A stretch of 64,000 nt of DNA, taken from assembly GCA_023512835.1 (NCBI GenBank), contig JAKCVP010000391.1, forward strand, positions 310,001 to 374,000, written 5' to 3'. Of the stretch, positions 1 to 10,468 are shown piece by piece (the first letter of the stretch is position 1; every line of letters begins with the position of its first letter). The stretch comes from Taxillus chinensis. Taxonomy: Eukaryota; Streptophyta; Magnoliopsida; Santalales; Loranthaceae. The position numbers and the translations under genes were made by a program. The notes under the pieces were generated by a model. The model was not told where the DNA came from, did not search any database, and saw only the letters and a list, made by a program, of their open reading frames with translations.

Positions 1-1062
1 CACTCAAGAAATACACATGTGCATCACTTGACTCTCTTCGACATGACAGCTCGCAAAATTGTCAAGCAGGATTTGTCACTGTAACGCTCAGCCCATGGGC
101 CTTTTCGACGTCATGCTGAAGCGACGGGCATGATCGAGCTCGAGCACTTGAGCAAACAGGCTTCGACCTCATAGAACAGGTAAGAATTTCGCCATCATTT
201 CAGAAAGCAGCAAATATGCAGGCGCCTTGGAGGAGCAGGAGGCTGCTCCAAATTGTCCCAGCGTCAAGTGCTGTTAGACCGTAACTGTACCGATCTGTCG
301 AGATTTTTTTTGCAATCGCATAACGAAAACAGTAGCTGTGGGTGAGACAGTCGTAAGTTCGCCTCATTTCGCTCGAACAAAGCCGCATCACTTCGCGCAG
401 AATACTCGCTTCTGGATCTTTCATAGGCTCATGTCCAGCGTATCCCAGGATTTCCTACCAGATCCACCATATCAGAGACTAAGTGTCGCACAGTCGGCGG
501 ACTTCCAACACTCAGAACGAGATTATTCATTTGTATCGCGAAGGATTCAGAAGCGACAGCTGCAGCTCTTTCGTTGTCGATCCAGCCGTGCCAGCATCGC
601 GATGCGACATACACTTAAGCGCCAGGATTGAGCAGCTGCATAGTCTCACTGCCATGCCGATCTTCTCCAAACAGCGTCCCAGCCAACGCACTCATTGTCA
701 GCAGTATCAACCATAAGCACCGAAGTATACATGGACCCAGGCATCATAAGCCGACAACCTTGGTTTGTGAGAGACCCAGAAAAGTGGCAAGGTGTGCTGC
801 AAAATTGCCATCTGCTGAGAAGTAGTGAACTCACCTACAGCCATTCGAGTACACATGGAGCCGGGCTGAACGCTCGTCGCCATAAAAGATACATGTGAGT
901 TATACATGGATGGGTAGCCGTAGGCAGCAGGAACAGCTGTAGTAATGATCGCCCGGCACGCTCAAGACTTCCCCAAGTCGGGCCCTGGATGTTGCTACCT
1001 AACATGCCTTCTGTGCCAGCATTCTAGAATCAATAGCAGTCTGTCCTCCACGCCAAACTATC
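1..1062. other. Left edge, no supported gene
   Basis: About 1 kb with only short, overlapping open frames on both strands. None has a recognisable domain, a sensible start context or a splice pattern that lengthens it. It probably holds the upstream region of the small gene that begins at 1063. I see no repeat or RNA gene in it. Confidence 0.5.
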
Positions 1063-1539
1063 ATGGAGAAAGACGCGGAATTGAAGAGCACAACGACGTC
1101 TCAGAGCCAAACACAAACTGAAGCAGCAGGTACGTCTACGCTCTACGCATCAATCAAGACCACCTGAGAGCACCCCATGAGCATCTTCCACGCGAGCGCC
1201 ACACTCGAGTCGACCCCCTAGCAAAGCCGAGCAATGTCCAGGTTCTAACGCCGTACAGCGTACGACGAGAAGCGAATCGTGCGCACCTCAGACGATATCA
1301 CAACAGACAAAGACGGCTGGGAGACCATCACACACGAAGAAGGCGATGATGTCGGCCATCCAGGCTACAACAAGTGGGAATTCACGGGCTCGTATGACAT
1401 TAAGCTTGCAGGCAGGAGATGGGCGAGGAGCTTTGTAGGTACGCGATATGTGTCGCGTGGTACTGGGTGCGGCAACTGTGCTTCATGTCGACACAAGAAG
1501 GCGTTTGAGAATGGCACCTTGACTCGTTTGAAGGAGTAG
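1063..1539 (+). CDS. Small orphan protein, 115 aa, two exons
   Basis: Function not recognised. Exon 1 is 1063-1129 and exon 2 is 1259-1539. The intron has a GTACGT donor, a TTCTAAC branch site and a TACAG acceptor, and joining restores one frame of 115 residues. The N-terminus is Ser/Thr/Gln-rich and the middle is acidic (DGWETITHEEGDD). The C-terminal half has aromatic residues and a CGNCASC motif followed by basic residues (RHKKAF), which could bind a metal but is too short to call a zinc finger. The gene is convergent with TYW1. The intron signals and the ordered frame argue for a real gene; no homologue comes to mind. Confidence 0.5.
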
Positions 1540-1869
1540 CACCTGGGCGATTCTTGTTTTAGGTTGTGTTTTTTTATTGTTTATGATCGTGTTTGAGTTC
1601 ATGTTCAGGTCACTGGGGGGGGAAGCTGAATGATTGCCACAGGAATCGAGCCACAGGTCTCGAGGAGGTGCCTAGGTAAGGTAAGTATGCAGTCGAGTGC
1701 ATCGAAGGAGCTCTACTGGGTGCAGGGCGTTTTTTGGTGCGAAGATTCGGAACTGGCACATGGGCTGTAGGATCTTGTGCAGGTATAGTTTCAAAGGTCA
1801 TGTCTTCCTACATTTTGACCTGCGACCTGAGGTAGAGCCATTCAGACTCGATGGGCAGTCCATCGCACC

Positions 1870-4122
1870 TCAAGCCTGCGCAATCTCCTTCTTCCTCCCC
1901 TTACGATCCACCCGCTCATCAGCAGGATCAAACCCGCCCTTGCCCCAAAGTGCCCACTCGGGCGTAGGCGCAATGTACTCTTCAGGCCTAAACTCCCTCC
2001 CACTTTCAAGACAAGCAAAGAACTTTTGATAATCAATAACGCTATGCCATCTCCCGTCAATCTTGAAGCGCTCGCTCGCAAGCAGAATACAGCAGCTATG
2101 CGCATGCTCAGCCGCAATACCGTACCCGAGCCCCCGTCTATTCAGCGCCGCATTGAGCGCCTCGACAAACGCGCACACTTCCTCGTAAAAGGGCACATTC
2201 TGCATTGTCAGGCCTGCGCCGGCCGAGGTCGATGTACCGCAGTACGTGACGCCCTTTACCTCGACGAAACACGGCAGTCCGCGCTCAACGAGGTCCGCGT
2301 ATCCCTCTGCCTCTTCGTCAATGTTGAAGCCCTTGACCAGCGTCAGCCGGTACACCGTGCGCTGCTTGAAGCGCTTCTCCCGCAGAATGTCCAGACACCG
2401 GCAGAAGCGCTCCCAAAAGTCACGGTGGAGCGGTCGGTCAATTTTGCGCAGTGAATCCTTGTCGGATGCGTCGATGGAAACGTACAGCTGCGTCACGGGC
2501 TGCAGTGTGGCTAGTTGATCCGGATGCTGCGCATTACACACCAGAAATGAGGAGATGTGCTCCTTGTGCAGCATAGCCGTGAACTCGTTGATGTACGGGT
2601 AGAAGATTGGTTCGCCGACGAGACTGAGCGCGCAGTGCCGAATGCGCATTGCTTCCTCGAAGCGCTCCGCTCGCACGCCGGGGACGCCGCGCATCATCTT
2701 AATCTTCTTGTAGTGGCCTGCCTTGACGCCGTCGAAGATTAGCTTTGGGTCGTCGACTTGCCAGCGCCAGGTTGTCCCGACGGGATTTGTGCCGTGGCGC
2801 CAGCAGAAGACACATTTGTTGCTGCAGGAGAGCGAGGGGGTGCTTTCCATGCACAGATGCGACTTGATGCCATAAAAGGAGAACTTGTAGCAGGATCCAC
2901 GGCCACGGAGGGCGGATTTCGTCCAGCGGCAGATTTTGACGCCGGAGTGGCTGCCGACGATTGTGTAGCCTTGTTTGGTGAGGGCCGCGTAGGTGGGCGA
3001 GGTCTTTGGGACCATTTCCTTCGGCGCTGTTGCTGTGGCCAGTGACTTTGACTTTTTGTAGGTCGTAAAGTCCACGGGGACTGGGCCGTCGGCACCTGCT
3101 GGCTCGTCTAGAACACCGTCGCCTAGAGCTTCCAAGTCTGTCACTGCAGTCGTGCGCTTCTTGGTTCCTTCGACCTCGTCGTCCTCTTCGTCACTCTCAA
3201 CGGGATCCCCACTGCCAATGACGCCTTCTCCAAGAGAACCTCCTGTGGCCAGGTCTTTTGCTATGCCTAGTACACCCATTCTCCAGGCTTCGAGCCTTTC
3301 TACTATGTCGGTCTTGACATCGGCCATGCCTAGCGGGTACGCTCGCTTCCGAGAAGTGAGCTTGGCCAGCCACTTATCCGTGTCCTTTGCCTGTGAGCAG
3401 AAGCCTTCCTCCTCAGAAGGCCAGCCTTCCCGATCACCAAAGCCGAAGACAGCAAATCCAGCCAGCGAAGCAAGAGGAGCGGTGTCGACACGAAAGTCAT
3501 GGTGAGTCTCCTGGAGATGGTCAAGGAAGACGTCTAGATTGGTATCGATATTGTATGTTGGTAATAGTACCAGGTACAGGTATCTAACGGGATCCTGAGA
3601 TTTGGGAGGTGCGGTGAAGTAGTCATCTAGCTCGACTTCTGACAGATCCAGCAGCTGGGCAGGCCTGAGATGCTGACCGACATCTTGGTTGAATGACTCA
3701 ACAAAGTCGGCCGCGTATTTTGCGGTCGAGCCACCCAAGGATGAGAAGAAGACCAGCGGCTGTATCAGATGCGGTTTGCCGAATTCAGAAGATGATCTCC
3801 GGCGGGCAGCCTGTCCCTTGATCCGGCGTGGTCCCTTTTGCGCGGCAGTTTTTGTCAAGCGCGCTTCTGCTTGAGCTGGCTGAGCGACGACAGGAGTCAC
3901 AGGACTCAGACCGACGACTGGTTTTGTTGTATCGAGACCCGGTGTGGGTACATGCTTCGCCTTGGAATTTGCGGTTTGCTCTGTGGAGCAGCTGGAGGAG
4001 TGCAAGGAGCTACCCTGTCCGAGGCTGGATTTTCTCCCCGACAAGGCTCTGACGGCCAGCGCAGAGGCAAGCAGAAGCAGGCCTATTAGCAGTCTCCATT
4101 CATGCCAGAGCTGCAGTAGCAT
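1870..4122 (-). CDS. TYW1: S-adenosyl-L-methionine-dependent tRNA 4-demethylwyosine synthase Tyw1
   Basis: Makes the tricyclic 4-demethylwyosine base from N1-methylguanosine 37 of tRNA-Phe, using pyruvate and radical SAM chemistry; this is the second step of wybutosine synthesis. The 750-aa single-exon frame has the full family layout. A hydrophobic N-terminal segment (about residues 5-25) fits an ER-type anchor as in other eukaryotic Tyw1. A flavodoxin-like domain follows (starting near the FFSSLGGSTAKYA motif), then an acidic linker, then the radical SAM domain with CSNKCVFC (CX3CX2C), which holds the 4Fe-4S cluster. Length is close to the yeast protein. Its start lies about 580 bp from the divergent PQ-loop gene. 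The product works with the Trm5 and Tyw2-4 enzymes, none of which is in this window. Confidence 0.96.
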   Translation of the reverse strand: MLLQLWHEWRLLIGLLLLASALAVRALSGRKSSLGQGSSLHSSSCSTEQTANSKAKHVPTPGLDTTKPVVGLSPVTPVVAQPAQAEARLTKTAAQKGPRRIKGQAARRRSSSEFGKPHLIQPLVFFSSLGGSTAKYAADFVESFNQDVGQHLRPAQLLDLSEVELDDYFTAPPKSQDPVRYLYLVLLPTYNIDTNLDVFLDHLQETHHDFRVDTAPLASLAGFAVFGFGDREGWPSEEEGFCSQAKDTDKWLAKLTSRKRAYPLGMADVKTDIVERLEAWRMGVLGIAKDLATGGSLGEGVIGSGDPVESDEEDDEVEGTKKRTTAVTDLEALGDGVLDEPAGADGPVPVDFTTYKKSKSLATATAPKEMVPKTSPTYAALTKQGYTIVGSHSGVKICRWTKSALRGRGSCYKFSFYGIKSHLCMESTPSLSCSNKCVFCWRHGTNPVGTTWRWQVDDPKLIFDGVKAGHYKKIKMMRGVPGVRAERFEEAMRIRHCALSLVGEPIFYPYINEFTAMLHKEHISSFLVCNAQHPDQLATLQPVTQLYVSIDASDKDSLRKIDRPLHRDFWERFCRCLDILREKRFKQRTVYRLTLVKGFNIDEEAEGYADLVERGLPCFVEVKGVTYCGTSTSAGAGLTMQNVPFYEEVCAFVEALNAALNRRGLGYGIAAEHAHSCCILLASERFKIDGRWHSVIDYQKFFACLESGREFRPEEYIAPTPEWALWGKGGFDPADERVDRKGRKKEIAQA

Positions 4123-4705
4123 GATTATGGCAATCAGCAGAGAGGCGGGCGATGAGGTGGCATACAGAAGGTGGCGCGTGGACTTTTGTGAGTGGTGGTG
4201 GGAAGCGCAGGGCGGGCGCTGGCGGGGCTAGCAGGGGAACGGATGCAAAAGACTAGACTGGTTGCAGGGTGGTGTAGCGGGCTAAGGCGAGGCCAAGGCT
4301 TTTGAGTACTGCAGCGAGAGAGGAAAGAGCCGCAGGCACGAGACACCGGGCGATCCCTCAGCCCAGCTGTCATGCGCTGCTGACTTCACCTGTTCACCTC
4401 TTGTTTTCCCACTTGCCCTGCACGCGCCAGGCCCCCTTCTTCTTCTTCTCCTCCCTCCCTCTTTCCTTCTTCTTCTCTCGCTGGCTCTTCCCCCCTCCAC
4501 CCGCCCCGACTGGATGATGGCTCTATACGTTCACAAGTCTCTTCGTGTCTCCTGCCAGATACCGCACGCGCCCAGCTAAACTCTCCGCACCCGTTCCTGC
4601 CCAGAGGAGCTTCCGTCCGGTACTCCGGTCCTCCACCCGACTGCACTCCGCCAACTACGCATTCTGCCAGCCTGACTATGCTGGCGGCTCCCATCTCGTC
4701 TAGTC
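4123..4705. promoter_or_regulatory. Divergent promoter region, TYW1 / PQ-loop gene
   Basis: Non-coding stretch between two head-to-head starts. It contains long pyrimidine-rich tracts near 4431-4500 on the plus strand, typical of fungal promoters close to transcription starts. No specific factor site is claimed. Confidence 0.5.
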
Positions 4706-5908
4706 ATGGATAGGTGTGAGCAGCTCGCCGACCCCAGCATCTCAAACTTCCTGCTCTCCGTCGTCCTCCTGCTGGGCATAGTCGTGTCATACCTACCTCA
4801 ACACTGGCGAATCGTTGCCCGTCGCTCTTCAGTTGGCATCTCTCCATACTTTGTTCTTTTGGGAACTACCGCTGGAACCTGTGCTCTAGCAAACGTCCTC
4901 ACACTACCAACAAGTCGTACCGACATACAATGCTGTGCCGTCAACTCGTCCTTCTCTTGCGCCGCCGGTCTACTGGGCATCGCCCAGATCACTGTGCAAT
5001 GGGGCTGCTTCTTCCTCATGTGAGAATCTGTCCTTGGTCGCCGAGAGCAAACACACTCTGACAATGTGCAGCATGTTTCTATATATCGTCTTCATCCCTA
5101 GGCCCGACGCATCCAGATCCCTTCTAATAGACGACGATGGCCACGAGCTTGACACGGTCGAGATGTTGAATACCGCAGTCAAGGTCAGACATGTCGTCCA
5201 ATACCGTCGTCTACGGTTGCTGACGTGCCTTAGGTTGTTTCCATTTGCGTCGTCCACTTCATGGTCACCTTCTTTGTCTCTGTCTTCTTCGTAGCCCGCT
5301 TTCCCCAGTATCTACAAGAATACGCTAGCGTGATGGGCATAGCGGCAGCCGTACTTGCTAGCATCCAGTACATTCCCCAGATCCGGACGACATGGAAGCT
5401 CAAGAGTGCAGGTGCTCTGAGCATCCCAATGATGCTGATCCAGACACCTGGTGGCTACCTCTTCGCCGTGAGCCTAGCCTTACGCCTGGGAGTCAATGGC
5501 TGGAGCACATGGGCACAATACGTTGTTCTGGCAACGCTGCAAGGTTTGCTGCTCTTCATGGCCGTCTCTTTTGAAGCTGCAAAATACCGACGCGAGGTCT
5601 CTAACGCAACCATCGCTGGCTTTCTGAACTATCTATTCAACCCAACAATACCGGATGACAGTTCGTCTGAGCCATACTCTGATCCAGACTATCAGGATGA
5701 GGGCGGCACGCACGTCGAAGGTCGGTATGGCGAACGCTCGCCGCTGGTGCGACATGACTTCAACGGCAGTCGCGGAGAGCGGCCGAGCAACGTTGACTTT
5801 GGATCGTGTTCAAACGTGCCCAGCGCTCTCACAAGCCCGACATCAGTACGCCCGACGCCAGCTCGCAAAGCGTCCTGGACGCATAGGCTCTGGAAAAGCG
5901 ACGGCTAA
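4706..5908 (+). CDS. PQ-loop repeat membrane protein, 366 aa
   Basis: Exons 4706-5019, 5072-5183 and 5234-5908 join in frame (introns with GTGAGA..GCAG and GTCAGA..TTAG ends). The product has several hydrophobic helices and two PQ-loops: SYLPQHWRI near the N-terminus and IQYIPQIRTTW in the second half. That is the signature of the PQ-loop/MtN3 superfamily (cystinosin, Ypq and KDEL-receptor-like folds), whose members move amino acids or sugars across vacuolar or other internal membranes. The loop between the repeats carries an acidic segment, and the C-terminal 80 residues are polar, acidic and Ser-rich, likely cytosolic. The substrate cannot be told from sequence. Confidence 0.85.
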
Positions 5909-6291
5909 AGGGCAGCTCGTCGTCTTTACGTATTATTTGCGGGTGGTGCCTCTGATTAACAAAAGTAAATTTCAAGCAATGGTTTAGACATGCAGATAAA
6001 AAGTCGTCAAGACGCCTGACTTGGACTCTCGCAAGGGGATTCTAGATGAGCAGGGATTTGTCCCACGATTCTGTATTAAGTACAACCAAGAAGAGTGCTC
6101 TCAAGTGGACACTTTGAAATTCTACAGTGGGCATGATTGTGGCGCTCTTTCTCGCTCTCCTTTCCGCGATGCTTGACGTGACTATTTGTACATGGTGTAT
6201 CGTTTTGGTTCTTTTCTCGTACTTCTGTTGTTCAAGTCCGGATGAGACTCGGCTCGTGAACAGCTATGCGATTGGAATCGAGTGTTGGAGT
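5909..6291. other. Convergent 3' intergenic region
   Basis: Lies between the stop codons of the PQ-loop gene (plus) and HSP10 (minus). It should hold both 3' untranslated regions. I see no separate gene here. Confidence 0.5.
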
Positions 6292-6978
6292 TTACTCGTT
6301 GATCTTGGCGAGGATCCTACATGGCCATTAGTTTCTACTTGCTGCTGTAGACACACGAGGGATGTAGGCAGGGCTTACTCGCTGTCACGGAAGAGGGAGA
6401 ACTCCTCGTCGCCAACCTTGAGCGGGCTACCGCCAAACTATTACGCATTAGCGTTTTTTTTTTTTTTTTTTTTTTTTGTTGTTTGTTTTTTTTTCCTCAC
6501 AGAAAGAGAGACAGGGGAAGAGACAGAGACAGAGAAAGAGAAGCATACCTGAGGAATCAACACCTTGTCGCCAACCTTGACACTAGGCGTTATCCGCTGA
6601 CCATCTTTATTCAAGCCACCGGGTCCAACGGCCAGGACCTCGCCTTGATTCAGTTCCTTTTGCGCGGACTCGGGCAGGAAGATGCCTGCTGCGGTGCGGG
6701 CCTCTGCTTTCACGCGCTGCACCAGGATGCGATCTGCCAGGGGCGCGACGGAGCGGATTGACTTTAGGAGGGTGGACTAGAGGCAAGTGGGTTAGCTGTG
6801 ATTTACTGCAGATGGAGGGTTGGGAAGGGGAAGGGCTGTTGTGCTTTTGCGGTCGATGGGGGTCGGCCATTGCATTGCTGGTTTGGATTGATGGGCATTG
6901 ATGGATGGCTTCGTCTGAGGATGCGCTGGGAAAGGTCTGATGGAGGCTGTAGAAGAGGCTATTTTTTTTGCTTACCAT
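6292..6978 (-). CDS. HSP10: 10 kDa mitochondrial heat shock protein (chaperonin Cpn10), 104 aa
   Basis: GroES-type co-chaperonin that caps Hsp60 in the mitochondrial matrix. Four exons in transcript order are 6976-6978 (the ATG alone), 6549-6776, 6379-6437 and 6292-6316. Joined, they give a complete 104-residue Cpn10: SIRSVAPLADRILVQRVKAE at the N-terminus, the FLPESAQKELNQGEVLAVGPG mobile-loop and core region, then KVGDKVLIPQ, FGGSPLKVGDEEFSLFRDSE and ILAKINE. All introns are GT..AG. The 111-nt third intron carries a 24-A run in the transcript sense shortly before its acceptor. The gene is divergent from the WRAP53-like gene. Phased GAA/TTC elements upstream could be heat-shock elements. Confidence 0.95.
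6454..6477. repeat. T24 homopolymer inside an HSP10 intron
   Basis: Uninterrupted run of 24 T on the plus strand (A in the HSP10 transcript). It is followed by further T-rich and GA-rich simple sequence up to about 6545. It sits 16 bp from the intron acceptor and its length is likely to vary between isolates or be miscalled. Confidence 0.9.
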
Positions 6979-7329
6979 GATGATCAAATTGGGTGTTTGA
7001 TTGGAATCTGGAGGAAGAGAATTGGCAGGTTGGGCAGGTGTTGTATTGAAAGGTAAATGGGTCAGAGACGCTAGGAAAAGCTCCAGGACTGGAGGCTCGA
7101 ATGTTCTATACACTAATCGTGGACACTTTTAATGAGACGAGATTGATTACAAGCACCTCAAGTCATGTGCACGGGCAGCGCGAGTGGACTGGACTAGCCT
7201 GTTTTGTTCTTTGCTCTGCGTCCGCTCTCTCGACTTTCACTTCGACTTGCACGAGTCTGTCTCTCGCTTTTCATATTACCTAAGGGACCATCAACCTTTA
7301 TACACTGCAGCATCTGAATCGTTATAAAT
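6979..7329. promoter_or_regulatory. Divergent promoter HSP10 / WRAP53-like, with candidate heat-shock elements
   Basis: Two candidate elements are visible. At 7003-7022 three GAA pentamers are in exact 5-bp phase with one gap (gGAAt, gap, gGAAg, aGAAt). At 7099-7106 there is a GAAtgTTC dimer. Hsf1 binds arrays of nGAAn units, so these fit a chaperonin promoter. The first lies only 25 bp from the ATG and may be in the leader. Functional assignment is inference. Confidence 0.35.
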
Positions 7330-9074
7330 ATGTCGATGCAAGTCGCTACCGACAAATCGTCGCCCTTCAAGGACGTCCAATGGTAAATTTCTCCCTCCCC
7401 CATCAATCTGCATCAGACCATTCGTCCGATGAATCTCCGGAATATGAAAAGTGGCCATGAATTTCCCAAACAAACTCTACAAATCATGACCCAGAAGAAT
7501 GTGACTAACTAAAATCTTGCTTTTAAAAAAACGAACAGGTCCGCAGACGGCCAATATCTAACAACTGTATCCCAAGCCCACACCTACACAACCTACCACA
7601 TCCCCTTCAGCAACTCCTCCCTCTGGCCCCAGCACCGCCCCCGCCTTCTCAAATCATACACGGTCCCCTGTCGCGCCCACGCACTCCTCTCAACGCCCCT
7701 GCCCTGCTCAGATCGCGCGGAGCCAGATCTGCTCTCGCTCCACGCGCCTGAGGATCTACCCATTCAGGCGTGGAGAGCGCCCACCACTTCTCCTTCTTCC
7801 GAGCAAGAGGAAGGCGAGAGTGGGGGTGGGGCGAAGTGCTGCTCCACATACAAGTGGATCAGCCACGACGGGGAGAATATGATTTCTCCCTCTGTCGTGG
7901 AGATTCCGCGCTGGAGCTGGGCGGGGGATGGGTCTGTGGGCGCGCCGACGCACTTTGCTGCGCTGGGGAAGAGGGTGTGGAGTTTGTGGGACTTTGAGAG
8001 GAGTGGGGAGCCTGTTGTTGAGGGGATGTACTGGGAGAAACAAGGTACGTTTTTTTTTTCCCTTTTTCCTTTTTTGATTTTTCTTTCTTCTCTCTTCGGT
8101 TTTTTTTTCCGGCTTGGAAGAAGACTTCTTCTGCCTGGGAGGCCACGTTCTCTATACATGACGAAATCTCGCCCTGCCCGACTCACGACAAATCATTGAA
8201 AACACCAAAGAGGAAAAAGCACAACAGCTAACCCTCACGCTCGAGCGTAGATCCACCAGGCCAAGCTCTAACAGCGCGATTCTCACCACAAGATCCATCG
8301 TTCTTACTCGTAGGCACGACGACATCCAAGCTCTTCGGCCTCGACACGCGCTCAGGAGAATTCACAACGACCCTCGACCTGCGCGATGCGCATCTCCCCG
8401 CTGCAGAAACGTCTCTGCATCAAAACACACAGAGATCCGGACCGGGAATAGCGAGTATAGCCTTTCCCTCGTCGGGGCCGTGTGTAATGGTCTTTGAGCG
8501 GCGTACGGCGCATGGATATGTCCTTGATTTACGCTCTCTTTCAGGGACAAACACGCGTTTCAAGCCGAGCTGTATTCTCAGCGGCGCGCTGGATACGACG
8601 CATACAGCAGCAGGAATGGACAATGCACTAGCAGGCACGAAAAATGTGCGCCGGGAAGATACGACGGCGACAAATCAACGGCTAGGCACGGCTGTCATTA
8701 TGCCAAATGATGATTTCCGAGGCCGGCTGGCTACGTCGGTGATTCTGCGCGGAGGTGCGGGTGGGCAGCTACTTCGCTGGACAGGCTGGGAGACTGCGGA
8801 GATTGCACGCGCACGGGCTGAGCGTGTTGCTCGGGGTGCGATTGGGGGACTGAGCGTTCGACCTTGGGCGGGGTTGGAATGCGTTGCTTTTGCATCGGGG
8901 CGGAGGAGGATTGGGGTCGAGTGGGAGGACAGCGATGATAGTGATGATGATAGTGATGATGATAGTGATGATGATAGTGATGATGATAGTGATGATGATA
9001 GTGATGCTGAAGGTGTGGCTGAAAACGAGGTTAGAATCAGGGATGTTAGGGAGGAGGAGCAGAGGGAGATGTAG
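7330..9074 (+). CDS. WD40-type protein of the WRAP53/TCAB1-Swt21 family, 460 aa
   Basis: Exons 7330-7382, 7539-8044 and 8251-9074 join in frame to 460 residues. The order of short motifs resembles WRAP53/TCAB1 and fungal Swt21, which act on small nuclear or Cajal-body RNPs. These are an opening WSADGQYLTTV blade, a LPIQAWRA motif like the PIHIWDA signature, ALTARFSPQDPSFLLVG, GIASIAFPSSG, and a final GLECVAFASGRRR blade. The C-terminus ends in an acidic tail of repeated D-S-D-D units coded by a 12-bp tandem repeat. The WD40 fold is likely; the family assignment is by pattern memory and less sure, and a generic WD protein is the alternative. It is divergent from HSP10. Confidence 0.65.
8938..9003 (+). 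repeat. 12-bp coding tandem repeat (agtgatgatgat)
   Basis: Five near-perfect 12-bp units in frame at the end of the WD protein gene. They encode repeated D-S-D-D acidic residues. Slippage would add or remove four residues at a time without breaking the frame, so the tail is likely variable in length. Confidence 0.9.
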
Positions 9075-9425
9075 GGGAACGACAGGACGATGACAACGAC
9101 GATAATGACCTTACGACTGACGAGGATAGAGCGGCTATTAGATTGCACTTCAATTCACGACTGGCCCGGGCTGCGTTCGAGTGTACGACTTCACATACCG
9201 AGCCTCGCTCGGTCTGCAATGGAGTTCCAAGAAATTTGTAGATACAGACGCAGAAAGGCAATGTACATTGACTCGATACAGCCGCGCCAATGCATCTTAA
9301 AGAAGGGCGCTTCCAGCGAAACAAGCAGCCTCTCCAAACTCCAATGCAATGCATCCAAAGCCGTAATATAGTCATAAAACTCGTCTAATACACCGCGACT
9401 CGAGAGACCAGAGACTTCAAACCTT

Positions 9426-10468
9426 CTACCTTTGAATCTCGCCCAGCTCAACAGGCCGAGACTGCGATGGTCCCGTGCCCGCTCGCCGTCTACGCTCCCG
9501 CTCCAGCGGCCCCCTAGCCTCACGACTCCCAAACCGATCATCAACAGAGCGCTCCCAGGCGCTAGCGTCATCCGCGCCCAACCAGTACCCACGGCCAACG
9601 CTCACCATCCCACGGCCGAGCCGGCCCCTCCAGCCTTGCCCCAGCTCGCGATGCGGCGCAAAGGGGTCTTCGGCCATTTTCGTGTCGCCGCCGGGCGCGT
9701 ACGTGTTCATGCTCGACGTGGCGATGTACTGCCGCAGACAGACGCGCGCGTACGCCAGCACAACGAGAATAAAGTACAGTCTAATCAACCACATGGCTGA
9801 TATGACTGCTATGCTCGTGATACTGCCGCGCTCAAGGATAGTCGTTTCAAAGGCGCCGCCAGCGGCGACCTGGCGCTCGCCCGTGTTGTGGCCTATCAGG
9901 GTTCCTTCCTGGGCGGGAGTCAGGCCGGGCGCGGGCTTCACGATTACATCGACGTGGTCGACGGTGTGCTCTGGGTCTGTGAAGCCAGCCGTGTCTTGGA
10001 TTGTCTTGCCGCCTGGCACGACGTCTGCGTTTGTGGGCGGGTCGGCGAGCGGGGAGTTGTGCTGGGCTAGGATGATGAACCAGCTGAAGCCAAAGGCGGC
10101 GGTGTAGATGGCGTTGATGAGCGAGTCGAAGAGGTAGAACCAGGCAAAGGCCAGATTCTGGAGAGGGGACTGCTTGCGGACATGTGGTGCTAAGATGCAG
10201 GTTACGAGCAGTGCGAGGAGCGAGTAAATGTACATGGAAAGCTGGAAGCCGGAGAGGTGGAAGCCGGTGAAGAGGGCGAGGATGCCATAGAGGCCGGAGA
10301 TCTTGTTGAAGAGAAGAGTCAAGACGATCAGCTCGGTGCCTGTGCGCAGGGACATGAGGTAGAGAAATGTCTGGGACATGTCAGCGGGCTGTGTTTGGTC
10401 GCGTGGGCATGGATGAGACAGGGCTGGCTTACTCGAGGCATGGGGAAGCGGATGGTAGGGTACGCCAT
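9426..10468 (-). CDS. KEI1: Inositol phosphorylceramide synthase regulatory subunit Kei1, 326 aa
   Basis: Kei1 partners the catalytic subunit Aur1 in the Golgi to make inositol phosphorylceramide, a fungus-specific sphingolipid step. Exon 1 is 10433-10468 (12 codons) and exon 2 is 9426-10370, joined by a GTAAGC..CCCAG intron to give MPR|TFLYLM. The diagnostic part is the N-terminal membrane region with NKISGLYGILALFTGFHLSG, close to the family motif. Further hydrophobic helices span roughly residues 50-115, with another near residue 205. The polar C-terminal tail contains a basic run (ERERRRR) that could be a Kex2-type processing site, as known for yeast Kei1. The gene is divergent from the PflX-like gene. 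Confidence 0.9.

Noticed and set aside
8675..9148. 157-codon minus-strand frame with Ser-rich repeats
   Set aside because: Reverse reading of the D-S-D-D tandem repeat in the WD protein gene.
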